From Streptomyces sp. Je 1-369 (GTDB taxonomy: Bacteria > Actinomycetota > Actinomycetes > Streptomycetales > Streptomycetaceae): a stretch of DNA of 64,000 nucleotides. Positions 36,817 to 45,315 of the stretch are shown one piece after another; position 1 is the first letter of the stretch, and each line of letters begins with the position of its first letter. A program made the position numbers and the translations under genes. The notes beneath the pieces are model-generated. The model made no database searches. It saw only the letters and a list, made by a program, of their open reading frames with translations, and was not told where the DNA came from. Location of the stretch: contig NZ_CP101750.1 of the NCBI RefSeq assembly GCF_026810505.1, positions 6,455,001 through 6,519,000 of the forward strand, written 5' to 3'.

Positions 36817-39377
36817 TGCTGCGCTACGCACTGCAGACCGTCAGGGACCGCAAGGGCGGATTCGTCGGCGCCTTCCTCGCGCTGATGTGTGCGGCGGCCC
36901 TCATCACGGCCTGCGGCACCCTCCTGGAAACCGGCCTGCGCGGCACGATCAGGACCGAGCGCTACGCCGCGGCCCCCGTGGTCGTCTCCGCCGATCAGAA
37001 CGTGCACCGGACCACGGTCAAACACAAGAAGGGCAAGACCAAGGTCAAGCACAAGGCGAAGCCGATCGCCGAACGGGCATGGCTGCGGACCGGCGACATC
37101 GAGAACAGGATCAAGAGCGCCCCGGGTGTCGGCTCTGTCGTGCCCGAACTCACCTTCATCGCCCATCCGTTGAACCCGAGAGGCGGCACGGGAGGGGGAC
37201 CCGCCGACGGCGCCGACACACCCACGTACGGGCACGCCTGGGCATCCGCCGCCCTCACCCCCTTCCGTCTCGTCGACGGCACGGCCCCGCGGTCCTCTCA
37301 CGATCTCGTCATCGACCGCGGCTTCGCCGACCGCGCAGGGCTGCGTCCCGGCGACCGCCTCACCGTCCAGTCGACGCAGAGCCCGCGCGCCTACCGCATC
37401 ACCGGAGTCGCCGCCGCCTGGAGCGGCGCCCTGACCCACCAGACCTCGCTCTTCTTCTCCTCCGAAGAAGCCGAACGACTCGCGGCCCACCCCGGAAAGG
37501 TCACCGCCTTCGGAGTCGTCCCGGCCGCGGGCACCTCCGTCACCGATCTCAAGGCGGCGGTCGAGCAGGCCCTCGAAGGGACGACGGCGCAGGTCAGCGC
37601 CGGGGATGACCGCGGACCCGTGGAGTTCCTGGACGCGGCGGGAGCGCGCGTCAAGCTCATCAGCATCGGTGCGGCCATGGGCGGCACCTCCCTCCTCGTC
37701 GCCGTCCTCGTGGTCGTCGGCACCTTCGCTCTCTCGGTGCAGCAACGCCACCGCGAACTCGCCCTGCTGCGCGCCGTCGCCGCGACCCCGAAGCAGATCC
37801 GCAGGCTCCTCGGGCGCGAGGCGGTGATCGTCGGCGCGATGGCGGGGATCGTCGGTTCGCTCGCCGGGATCCCGCTCGGCGCCTGGCTGCACGAGCGGTT
37901 CGTGGCGTCGGGCGCCGTGCCCACCACCCTGGAGCGCACCGTCAGCGTCTTCCCGCCCCTCATCGCCGTCGGGGCAACCCTGCTCGGCGCCTGGGCCGCC
38001 GCACGCATCGCGGGGCGCAGGATCGTCCGTATCCGTCCGGCGCAGGCCCTCACCGAGGCGCAGGTCGAGCGGCGGCGGCCGGCCTGGAGTCGGATCATCG
38101 CCGGCCTGGTGTTCCTCGTCGGTGGCGCCGTATTGGTCGCCGTGCTGAGCGTGCTGCGCACCGAGGCGGCGTCGACGCCCGTGACGTTCCTGACGGTCGT
38201 GGTCTTCGCCTGCGCCATCGCACTCCTCGGTCCGTTCGTCGTCCGAGCGGCGGCCGCACTCCTCCGGAGCCCGCTCCGGGCGACCGGACCCGGCGGCAAG
38301 CTCGCTCACGCCAACCTGCGCGGCAACGCGGCCCGCATGGCCGCCGTCGTCACGCCGCTCGCCCTCCTCACCGGCATGGCCTGCACCGTCCTCTTCGTCC
38401 AGCCGACCCTCGACGACGCCGCCCGGGCCCAGGCCCGCGACGGCATCCGCGCGGACTGGGTGCTGGCCGCGCAGGGCCCTGGCGTCCCGGCGCAGGCCGC
38501 GCGGAAGCTGCGTACGACCGACGGGGTGGAGGCCGCCACCGAGGTCGTCCGCACGACGGTGCGCGTGGGGCTCGACAAGTACCCCGCGCAGGGCGTCACC
38601 CCTGAGAACCTCGCCCGGACCTGGGACCCGGACGTCACCGACGGATCGATCGAGGACTTCGGCGAGGACAGCGTCGCCGTCAGTGAACTGGCCGCCGACC
38701 GGCTCGGGCTGAAACCGGGCAGCAAGCTCAAGTTCACCTTGGGAGACGGCACGAAGACAGAACTCACGGTGCGCGCCGTGTACGCACGCGGGCTCGGCTT
38801 CGGGGATCTGACCATGGCGCACGATCTGGTCGCCCGCCACGTGGACAACCCGCTCGCCGCCACGGTCCTCGTCAGGAGCGACCGTACACAGGAACAACTC
38901 GCGGCCGCCGTCGATAAGTTCCCGGGTCTGCGTGTGCTCACCCCGGCGGCCGTGGACAGCCTCCAGGCGGAGGGCCGCCGGACCAACGCCGAGGTGAACC
39001 TGCTGGCGATGGGGCTCGTCCTCGCCTTCACCGCCATCGCCGTCGTCAACACCCTGGCGATGTCCGTCTCCGAACGCATCCGTGAGTTCGCGATGCTGCG
39101 CCTGGCCGGAGCGACGCGCCGTCAGGTGCTGCGGATGCTGCGCACCGAAGCGCTGACGGTCCTTCTCATCGGCACCGCGCTCGGCAGCGGGGTGGCGCTC
39201 GCCGTCCTGACGGCGTTCAGCGTCGGCATGACCGGGAGCGCGGCGCCGACGGTCGTGCCTCTGGCGTACGTGTCCGTGCTCACCGTCGCCGGTCTGCTCG
39301 CCCTGGCCGCGACCGCCCTGCCGGGCCGCGCCGCCCTGAGGCCGCTCCCCGTCACGGTGGCGACGGCCAAGGAGTAG
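36813..39377 (+). CDS. Large FtsX/MacB-type ABC transporter permease
   Basis: The 854-residue membrane protein has two FtsX repeats. It has an N-terminal helix (about 18-38), an extracytoplasmic domain, three helices at about 285-400 (SLLVAVLVVVGTFALSVQQR, RELALLRAVAATPKQIRRLL), a central helix pair near 430-480, a second extracytoplasmic domain, and three C-terminal helices at about 730-850 (IREFAMLRLAGATRRQVLRM). The family exports lipids or peptides or supports mechanotransmission. No ABC ATPase is coded next to it, so it must borrow one from elsewhere. It is coupled to the upstream ArsR-type gene and probably stress-inducible. A Lys-rich insert, roughly residues 68-85 (VKHKKGKTKVKHKAK), is unusual. 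Confidence 0.88.
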   Translation: MMLRYALQTVRDRKGGFVGAFLALMCAAALITACGTLLETGLRGTIRTERYAAAPVVVSADQNVHRTTVKHKKGKTKVKHKAKPIAERAWLRTGDIENRIKSAPGVGSVVPELTFIAHPLNPRGGTGGGPADGADTPTYGHAWASAALTPFRLVDGTAPRSSHDLVIDRGFADRAGLRPGDRLTVQSTQSPRAYRITGVAAAWSGALTHQTSLFFSSEEAERLAAHPGKVTAFGVVPAAGTSVTDLKAAVEQALEGTTAQVSAGDDRGPVEFLDAAGARVKLISIGAAMGGTSLLVAVLVVVGTFALSVQQRHRELALLRAVAATPKQIRRLLGREAVIVGAMAGIVGSLAGIPLGAWLHERFVASGAVPTTLERTVSVFPPLIAVGATLLGAWAAARIAGRRIVRIRPAQALTEAQVERRRPAWSRIIAGLVFLVGGAVLVAVLSVLRTEAASTPVTFLTVVVFACAIALLGPFVVRAAAALLRSPLRATGPGGKLAHANLRGNAARMAAVVTPLALLTGMACTVLFVQPTLDDAARAQARDGIRADWVLAAQGPGVPAQAARKLRTTDGVEAATEVVRTTVRVGLDKYPAQGVTPENLARTWDPDVTDGSIEDFGEDSVAVSELAADRLGLKPGSKLKFTLGDGTKTELTVRAVYARGLGFGDLTMAHDLVARHVDNPLAATVLVRSDRTQEQLAAAVDKFPGLRVLTPAAVDSLQAEGRRTNAEVNLLAMGLVLAFTAIAVVNTLAMSVSERIREFAMLRLAGATRRQVLRMLRTEALTVLLIGTALGSGVALAVLTAFSVGMTGSAAPTVVPLAYVSVLTVAGLLALAATALPGRAALRPLPVTVATAKE

Positions 39378-39393
39378 GCGGCACGGCCGGTCC

Positions 39394-39813
39394 TCACGTC
39401 TCGGCGGTCACCACGGGCAGTCCCGCCGACCGCCACGCCTGAAAGCCCCCCGTGAGGTCGGTGGCGTGGCGGAGGCCCAACTGCCGCAAGGAGACGGCCG
39501 CGAGGCTGGACGCGTACCCCTCGTTGCAGACCACGACGACGCGCAGGTCGTGGCCGGTGGCCTCCGGAGCACGATGGCTGCCCCGGGGGTCGAGTCGCCA
39601 CTCCAGCTCATTGCGTTCGACGACGAGCGCGCCGGGGATCAGCCCGTCCCGCTCCCGCAGCGCCGCATAACGGATGTCGACCAGCAGGCCACCGGCTCCG
39701 GCGGTCGCGTACGCCTCCTCCGGAGAGAGCCGGTCGAGTCCGAGCCGTACGCGCTCCAGCAACTCGTCGATGCCCACGGGCTGGTCGTCGTCCACCGGCT
39801 GTCCGGCGGTCAC
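39394..39813 (-). CDS. Rhodanese-domain sulfurtransferase
   Basis: The 139-residue protein is a single rhodanese domain: LVDIRYAALRERDGLIPGAL near the N-terminus, the active-site loop VVVCNEGYASSLAA with the catalytic Cys near residue 92, and the C-terminal LTGGFQAWRSAGLPV. It transfers sulfane sulfur, for example from thiosulfate or persulfides. The GTG start overlaps the TGA of cysteine dioxygenase, so the two are coupled. This fits a path that oxidises excess cysteine and clears sulfane sulfur. Confidence 0.9.
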   Translation of the reverse strand: MTAGQPVDDDQPVGIDELLERVRLGLDRLSPEEAYATAGAGGLLVDIRYAALRERDGLIPGALVVERNELEWRLDPRGSHRAPEATGHDLRVVVVCNEGYASSLAAVSLRQLGLRHATDLTGGFQAWRSAGLPVVTAET

Positions 39814-40349
39814 TGCCAGTCCTCCGGGCGCTCGACGGACTCCAGCCGGAGTACGTCGCCGGTACGGCTGTAGCGGCGGATGCGCGGCAGCGGCGGGTAG
39901 TACGCGTGTACGGAGACGGCGTGCTCGGTCGGCGACTCGTTGAGCACCTCGTGCACGTGGTTCCGGCCGAAGGCGCGCCCCTCGCCGGGCGTCAGCTCCC
40001 GTTCGCGGTCGACGTCGTCGGAGAGCTCCAGGGTCTTCCACCCGTCGGTGGGCAGGCGCGCGGCCAAAGAGTTCTCCTTGAGCGTGCCCGCCGCGCTGAG
40101 GAAGGCGCCGACCGACTCCGCGTGGTCGTGCCAGCCGGTTCCGGTGCCCGGCGGCCAGCCGATGAGCCAGGCCTCGCTGCCGCCGGGCCCCTCCAGACGT
40201 ACCCAGGTACGGCCTTCGGGGTCGAGCGGCAAGGAGGCGATGAGTTCGGAGTCGGCCGCAGTGCGGCGGACGAAGGCGAGGAGGTCGGCGGCGGTGGGCG
40301 CCGAGGAGCGCGCCGACGAGGGCGCGGTGGGGGAAGGGGCAACAGACAC
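39810..40349 (-). CDS. Cysteine dioxygenase, type I
   Basis: The 179-residue cupin oxidises cysteine to cysteine sulfinate. Iron ligands His74 and His76 (GWHDHAES) and His133 (HVHEVLNES), and the catalytic Ser146-His148-Tyr150 set (VSVHAYYPPLP), are all present. The position of the mammalian cross-linked Cys93 is Gly81, as is normal for bacterial enzymes. GTG 40349 follows GGACGG by 6-7 nt; the frame is open a little further upstream. It overlaps the rhodanese gene and is preceded by a Cys-coding leader peptide. Confidence 0.93.
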   Translation of the reverse strand: MSVAPSPTAPSSARSSAPTAADLLAFVRRTAADSELIASLPLDPEGRTWVRLEGPGGSEAWLIGWPPGTGTGWHDHAESVGAFLSAAGTLKENSLAARLPTDGWKTLELSDDVDRERELTPGEGRAFGRNHVHEVLNESPTEHAVSVHAYYPPLPRIRRYSRTGDVLRLESVERPEDWQ

Positions 40350-40427
40350 GGGTACCGTCCTGGAGGTTCGCGGAAGCGCGCACGACACAGCACGGGGCCG
40401 TACTCGGTGCGCGAGGGAAGGGCGAAT

Positions 40428-40514
40428 TCAGCAGGACGGGTGACACACGCAGCCTGCGTAGCGGACGAGGTCCATGTGGACCCTCCGCCACAGGTGCACA
40501 TCGGTGTCGGTCAC
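40428..40514 (-). CDS. Cysteine-rich leader peptide upstream of cysteine dioxygenase
   Basis: A 28-codon frame starts at GTG 40514 and ends with the residues MDLVRYAGCVCHPSC just before TGA; an internal ATG at 40475 gives the 15-residue form. Three of the last seven residues are cysteine. It is preceded by LWRRVH, which is typical of the Streptomyces putative leader peptides that precede sulfur-metabolism genes. It lies 78 nt before the cysteine dioxygenase start. Ribosome stalling at the Cys codons could tune the downstream genes to cysteinyl-tRNA supply, as shown for cysteine-coding short frames in mycobacteria. Too short for the usual gene finders. Confidence 0.8.
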   Translation of the reverse strand: MTDTDVHLWRRVHMDLVRYAGCVCHPSC

Positions 40515-40672
40515 GATCCGGAGTAGACCACGGGGGTGCAGACCGGTCAACCCTGGCTCAGCATGCGAACGAGGACCGTCCGCGGACGCCGTTCAGACCG
40601 TGCGCGACCGGCGACGCGCGCCGTAGCCGTAAGCACAGCCCCCCCGCAGACTGGTGCGCCCGGTCTCCCCGC

Positions 40673-42337
40673 TCACCCAGATCGCCGTGCCGCCCCCGCG
40701 GCCCCCGCCGAGCTCTCCTCATCGTCCGTGCCCGCGCGGTCAGGTCGGCCCGCGCCGTCCCCGCGCCCCGTCGGGGCCGGTCCGCCCAGTGCCGTCTCTG
40801 CCGCCGCGTACAGCTCGGCGGGGCGTACCCCGGACAGCGCGGTGACCAGGTGGCCGTCGGGGCGTACGAGCAGGACCGAGTGGGCCGCCGCCCCCGGGTA
40901 GCTCTCCGCGACGAGCAGTTCGGCGGTGTGCGGCAGGGCTGTGACCGCGGCGGCGAGCCGCGGCATGATCCCCGCGGTCACCCAGTGCCGCCGCTCCCAC
41001 ACCACGGTGCCCGGCGCGACCAGGACGACGATCAGGTGCCCGAGCCCGAGGCGGTCGCGCAGCTGGACGAAGGACCCGTCCGGCGCCGTCACGCGTACGT
41101 CGGCGACCGGAGCGCCGGGTTCCGTCGCGACCGCGGTGACGGACTCGGAGGGAACGGGCGCCAGCGGCGAATCGGCGTACGACGACGGAGCGCCGAGGGG
41201 GCCGCGCCCTACGTGACCGTCCGTGAGGAGCGTGTCGTGCCCGCGGGCCGTCCCGGGGACGTACGAGCGCAGGTTCTTGCTGCCCCGCAGCGAGGGCAGC
41301 GACTGGTCGGCGGCGCGCAGGCGGGCGGCCACACCGGCCCGGCGCTCGACCTGATAGCTGTCGAGCAGCGCCTCGCGCGCGCCGTGGTGCCAGGCCAGCC
41401 CCAGCTTCCACGCGAGGTTGTCGGCGTCCCGCAGCCCTTCGTCGAGCCCCTGGGTGCCGAGCGCGCCGAGCAGGTGCGCGGCGTCCCCGGCGAGGAAGGC
41501 GCGGCCCACCCGCCACCGTCGGGCGAGGCGGTGGTGGACGGTGTGCACGCCCGTGTCGAGCAGTTCGTACGGCGGTGTGGAGCCGCCGCACCAGCCCGCG
41601 AGGGTCTCCCGGATGCGGACGACGAGAGCGTCGGGCGTCACCAGTTCGCCGCGCGGCGGCAGCAGCCAGTCGAGCCGCCACACGCCGCCGGCCTGCGGCC
41701 GCCCCACCACCTCGGCGCCTCCGTGGCGCCACGGAGGCATCCGGTGCAACAACGCCTGACCGGGCCAGGGAAGTTCCGTGCGCAGCGCGGCGACGGCGTG
41801 TCGCTCGACGGCCGTGCGTCCGGGGAAGCGGACGTCGAGGAGTTTGCGCACCGTGGAGCGCGAGCCGTCGCAGCCCACGAGGTAACTGCCGCGCCACCAC
41901 GTGCCCTTGGGGCCGCGAGTATGCGCCGTGACACCGCCGGGGTCCTGCTCCAGGGAGTCGAGTTTGCTGTCCACCGCGACCTTGACCAGGCGCTCGTCGG
42001 CGATGGCCTCGCGCAGGGCGACGGTCAGCTCGTGCTGCGGCAGGTGCAGTGGAGCCGGGGTCTCCTCGTCGAAGTCGAGCTCGCGCATCAGCTGCTTGCG
42101 CCGTACCGAGCGCCAGCCGGTCCATCGCGCGCCCGATTCCGTGTCACCGAAGGAATGACCCGCGAGCCGCTCGGCGAACGCCGCGGTGTCGTCGCGGAGG
42201 ACTACGGTCCGCGCGGGTCGCTGTTCGTCCTTGCCGGGTCCCTCGTCGAGGACGACGGTGGGCACCGAGTGACGGGCGAGGGCGAGCGCGAGCGCGAGTC
42301 CGACGGGGCCCGCGCCGACGACGATCACCGGGTCCAC
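40673..42337 (-). CDS. FAD-dependent aromatic monooxygenase (PheA/TfdB family)
   Basis: The 554-residue flavoprotein hydroxylase has the FAD Rossmann motif VIVVGAGPVGLALALALAR at the very N-terminus, the DG motif in LVGCDGSRSTVRKLL (about residue 165), and the FAD ribityl motif FLAGDAAHLLGALGTQGLDE (about 280). A thioredoxin-like C-terminal domain follows (about 410-540). The family hydroxylates phenols or polyketides with NAD(P)H; the substrate is unknown and no pathway genes lie beside it. GTG 42337 has GGAGGG 9 nt upstream and starts right at the FAD fold. It lies after the glu operon terminator and reads on its own. Confidence 0.9.
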   Translation of the reverse strand: MDPVIVVGAGPVGLALALALARHSVPTVVLDEGPGKDEQRPARTVVLRDDTAAFAERLAGHSFGDTESGARWTGWRSVRRKQLMRELDFDEETPAPLHLPQHELTVALREAIADERLVKVAVDSKLDSLEQDPGGVTAHTRGPKGTWWRGSYLVGCDGSRSTVRKLLDVRFPGRTAVERHAVAALRTELPWPGQALLHRMPPWRHGGAEVVGRPQAGGVWRLDWLLPPRGELVTPDALVVRIRETLAGWCGGSTPPYELLDTGVHTVHHRLARRWRVGRAFLAGDAAHLLGALGTQGLDEGLRDADNLAWKLGLAWHHGAREALLDSYQVERRAGVAARLRAADQSLPSLRGSKNLRSYVPGTARGHDTLLTDGHVGRGPLGAPSSYADSPLAPVPSESVTAVATEPGAPVADVRVTAPDGSFVQLRDRLGLGHLIVVLVAPGTVVWERRHWVTAGIMPRLAAAVTALPHTAELLVAESYPGAAAHSVLLVRPDGHLVTALSGVRPAELYAAAETALGGPAPTGRGDGAGRPDRAGTDDEESSAGAAGAARRSG

Positions 42338-42557
42338 GGCGCACGCCCTCCGGCCCGGCGGGCTCCGAGGGTCCGGGCTGCCCGGATGCTCTGGACGTAC
42401 GTACAGGAACTGGCAGTTGGAGCCCGGTGCACGATCACAGAACGTATGCAACCTATTGCCGGTGCTTGCGTCAAGCGACGGCCGCCCGACGGGACCTCCG
42501 GCGCCGCCGCCCGGTCCGATCGTCACATCGCAGGCCGGAGGATCCGTCCGGGAACGG

Positions 42558-42590
42558 TAAGGGGCGGCGTCCCATGGACGCCGCCCCTTA
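42558..42590 (-). terminator. Terminator of the glu operon
   Basis: TAAGGGGCGGCGTCC and its exact complement form a 15-bp stem with a 3-nt loop, 25 bp past the gluD stop. It separates gluABCD from the monooxygenase gene. Confidence 0.9.
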
Positions 42591-42615
42591 CCTCGGCTCG
42601 TTTACTGAAGCCCAC

Positions 42616-43584
42616 TCAGTCCGTCTTGCCGGGCGGCTCGTCGGCCTTGGCCGTCGGCTGCGTGCCGTCGGCCGTCGGACCCTTGGGGTCGGACGGGTCG
42701 AGCGCGCCCGGAGCCTCGGCGGGCTCGGCGGCAGCGGCCACCGCGATGCCCGTCTTGGCGCGACGCCCACGCTTCTCGACCCAGGTGGCGAGCCCGGAGA
42801 GGGCCATGCACATCGCCACGTAGATCGTGCCGACGACCATGATCACTGGAACGTAGATGTACTGGCCGTTGACGAGGGTCGTGTTGGCCAGCTGCCGGCC
42901 CGCGTACAGGAGCTCCGCGTACGTGATGATGTAGCCGAGAGAGGTGTCCTTGAGGGTGACCACCAGCTGGCTGATGATCGTCGGCAGCATGGACCGGACC
43001 GCCTGCGGCAGCAGCAGCATCGTCATCACCTGGGACTTGCGCAGTCCCAGTGCGTACGCCGCCTCCACCTGACCGCGCGGCACGGCGTTGAAACCGGCCC
43101 GCAGCACCTCGGCCTGTACGGCGCCGTTGTAGACGGCCAGACCGATGACCAGGGCCCAGAAGCCGTTGTTCTCCCCGACGATGCCCAGGTCACTCTTGTA
43201 GGTGAGGAAGAGCACCCAGAGGGCGTAGATCGTGATCAGCAGCGGAATGGCGCGGAACAGCTCGATGAATCCCGTGGCCAGCCAGCGGATCGCGCGGTGG
43301 TCCGACGCACGGGCGACCGCGAGCAGCGCGCCGAGCACCAGGGACAGCACACCGGCGAGCGCGAAGACCTTCAGCGTGGTGAAGATGCCGTCACGGATCG
43401 TGATCCGCACGTTGGCGTAGTTGAAGGTGCTCCAGACCTCGGACGCGAAGTGGCCGCGGTCGGCGAGCCGCATGATCACGAAGGCGAGGAGGCCGATGAT
43501 CGCGACCGTGCCGATGACCGAGTAGATGCGGTTGCGCATCCGGGCCTTGGGGCCCGGGGCGTCGTACAGGACGCTGGAGCTCAT
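42616..43584 (-). CDS. gluD: GluD, glutamate-type ABC importer permease
   Basis: The 322-residue inner-membrane permease is of the polar amino acid (HisMQ) type. The EAA loop reads EVLRAGFNAVPRGQVEAAYA and about five to six helices are seen between residues 20 and 275. An acidic, Pro/Ala-rich cytoplasmic tail follows (about 280-322). It pairs with GluC, and with GluA and GluB forms a glutamate uptake system as in Corynebacterium and Streptomyces. The ATG overlaps the gluC stop (ATGA). Confidence 0.9.
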   Translation of the reverse strand: MSSSVLYDAPGPKARMRNRIYSVIGTVAIIGLLAFVIMRLADRGHFASEVWSTFNYANVRITIRDGIFTTLKVFALAGVLSLVLGALLAVARASDHRAIRWLATGFIELFRAIPLLITIYALWVLFLTYKSDLGIVGENNGFWALVIGLAVYNGAVQAEVLRAGFNAVPRGQVEAAYALGLRKSQVMTMLLLPQAVRSMLPTIISQLVVTLKDTSLGYIITYAELLYAGRQLANTTLVNGQYIYVPVIMVVGTIYVAMCMALSGLATWVEKRGRRAKTGIAVAAAAEPAEAPGALDPSDPKGPTADGTQPTAKADEPPGKTD

Positions 43585-44228
43585 CGTGCGACCTCCAGGC
43601 TCCGCTCGAGCAGCCGGAACAGGCCGCTGATGGTGAATGTGATCACGAGGTAGCCGAGCGCCACCCAGAGGAAGAGCCAGGCGATGGCGAAGCCCTGGTC
43701 GCTGAGGACCTTCTGCCAGCCGAACAGTTCCGTGACGCTGAAGGCGCCCGCGATGGCGGAGTTCTTGGTCAGCGCGATGAAGATGCTGCTCAGCGGCGGC
43801 AGGACGGTGCGCACGGCCTGGGGCAGGACGATCGTGCCCAGCGTCTGGAAGAACGTCATGCCGAGGGAGCGGGCGGCCTCGGCCTGCCCGATCGGCACGG
43901 TGTTGATACCGGACCGTACGGCCTCGCAGACGAACGACGAGGTGTAGACGCTGAGCACGATCAGCGCCTTGGTCCACGGGTCGAAGCCGAAGTCGAAGAC
44001 CTGCGGCACGGCGAACCAGATGGTGAGGAAGAGCAGCGTCAGCGGCGTGTTCCGGAAGAGGGTGACCCAGGCGGCACCGAAGAACCGCAGCGGCGGTACG
44101 GGGGAGACCCGGAAACCGGCGAGCACGACACCGAGGAACAGCGCGAGCACGCTGCTGGCCACGGTCAGCCAGACCGTGCCTATGAATCCCTCGCGGAATT
44201 CCGCGAAGTGGTCGAGAAGTACATTCAC
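43581..44228 (-). CDS. gluC: GluC, glutamate-type ABC importer permease
   Basis: The 215-residue permease has the HisMQ layout: IGTVWLTVASSVLALFLGVVLA as first helix, FFGAAWVTLFRNTPLTLLFL, the EAA loop VRSGINTVPIGQAEAARSLG and a C-terminal helix pair. GTG 44228 has GAGG 8 nt upstream; the longer open frame lacks a site. It is separated from gluB by 120 bp that hold a strong hairpin and is coupled to gluD. Confidence 0.9.
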   Translation of the reverse strand: MNVLLDHFAEFREGFIGTVWLTVASSVLALFLGVVLAGFRVSPVPPLRFFGAAWVTLFRNTPLTLLFLTIWFAVPQVFDFGFDPWTKALIVLSVYTSSFVCEAVRSGINTVPIGQAEAARSLGMTFFQTLGTIVLPQAVRTVLPPLSSIFIALTKNSAIAGAFSVTELFGWQKVLSDQGFAIAWLFLWVALGYLVITFTISGLFRLLERSLEVAR

Positions 44229-44270
44229 GGGGATGTCCTCGTGGGCGGCAGTGGTCGGGCAGGGCGAGCC

Positions 44271-44304
44271 GGTCCCCGTACACACCGTGATGCGTACGGG
44301 GACC
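44271..44304 (-). promoter_or_regulatory. Intercistronic hairpin between gluB and gluC
   Basis: GGTCCCCGTAC and GTACGGGGACC form a perfect 11-bp stem with a 12-nt loop. Lying between the binding-protein gene and the permease genes, it could stop part of the transcription or protect the upstream mRNA, giving more GluB than GluCD. Confidence 0.65.
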
Positions 44305-44348
44305 CGGTCAACTCACTGCCGGGGAGTGGGGCGGGCGCTTCGGCGCGG

Positions 44349-45269
44349 TCAGTAGCGCTCGAGGGCCGGCGGCTCGGTGTACTCGGACTTCGACAGGCCG
44401 AGCGTCGCGTCGTACGCCTTCTTGTAGTCGCCGTTCTTCTGGTGCGCCTCGACGGCGTCCGCCACGGCGTCGCGCAGGGCCTTGTCGCCCTTGCTCATGC
44501 CGATGCCGTACGGCTCCTTGGTGAAGGGCTTGCCGACGACCTTCAGGGCGTCCGGCTGCTGGGCCGCGTACCCCTTGAGGATGGCGTCGTCGGTGGTGAC
44601 GGCGTCGACCTCCTTGTTGATGAGCTGCTGCACGCACTCGGAGTACTTGGCCAGCTCGACGGTCTTCGCGCCGTACTTCGACTTCTTGATCTCCTGGAGC
44701 GGAGTGGAGCCGACGATGGAGCAGACCTTCTTGCCCTTCACGGTGTCCGGACCGGTGATGTCCTTCTCATCCGAGCGGACGAGGAGGTCGGCGCCCGCCA
44801 TGAAGTACGGACCGGCGAAGCCGACCTGCTTCTTGCGCTCGTCGTTGATCGTGTACGTACCTACGTAGAGGTCGACGTCGCCCTTGGAGATGGTGGTCTC
44901 GCGGACACCGGAGTCGATCGTCTTGAACTCGATCTGGTCGGGCTTGAAGCCGAGGTCGGCGGCGACCATCTTGGCGATCTCGATGTCGAAACCGGAGCGC
45001 TTGCCGGCGCTGTCCTTGAAGCCCAGGTACGGCTGGTCGTCCTTGGCACCGATAACGATCTTGCCGGACTTCTGGGCCTTCTTCAGGACCGAGGAGTCGA
45101 CCTTGACGTCGGACTTCACGGCGTACGTGGGCAGCTTGGGCGCGTTCTTGCCGCCGGTCGGGTCCTTCGGCTTGTCGCCGGCCGTGCCCTCCTCGCCGCC
45201 GCATGCCGTGGCGGTCAGGGCGAGGGCGGCGACAACGGCCGCCGCAGCAGCGGACTTGCGGAGCTTCAT
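44349..45269 (-). CDS. gluB: GluB, glutamate-binding lipoprotein
   Basis: The 306-residue substrate-binding protein has a lipoprotein signal (AAAAAVVAALALTATACGG, lipid-anchored Cys near 23) and a family-3 solute-binding fold. Signatures are KKAQKSGKIVIGAKDDQPYL, KRSGFDIEIAKMVAADLG and KGDVDLYVGTYTINDERK. It is anchored outside the membrane and hands substrate to GluCD. ATG 45269 follows GAGG by 9 nt, while ATG 45278 three codons earlier sits directly on that site. It is 46 bp after gluA. Confidence 0.92.
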   Translation of the reverse strand: MKLRKSAAAAAVVAALALTATACGGEEGTAGDKPKDPTGGKNAPKLPTYAVKSDVKVDSSVLKKAQKSGKIVIGAKDDQPYLGFKDSAGKRSGFDIEIAKMVAADLGFKPDQIEFKTIDSGVRETTISKGDVDLYVGTYTINDERKKQVGFAGPYFMAGADLLVRSDEKDITGPDTVKGKKVCSIVGSTPLQEIKKSKYGAKTVELAKYSECVQQLINKEVDAVTTDDAILKGYAAQQPDALKVVGKPFTKEPYGIGMSKGDKALRDAVADAVEAHQKNGDYKKAYDATLGLSKSEYTEPPALERY

Positions 45270-45315
45270 GGTGAACATCCTCTGTTTCGACTGGAGTTGA
45301 GACGGCGTGGGAGCC

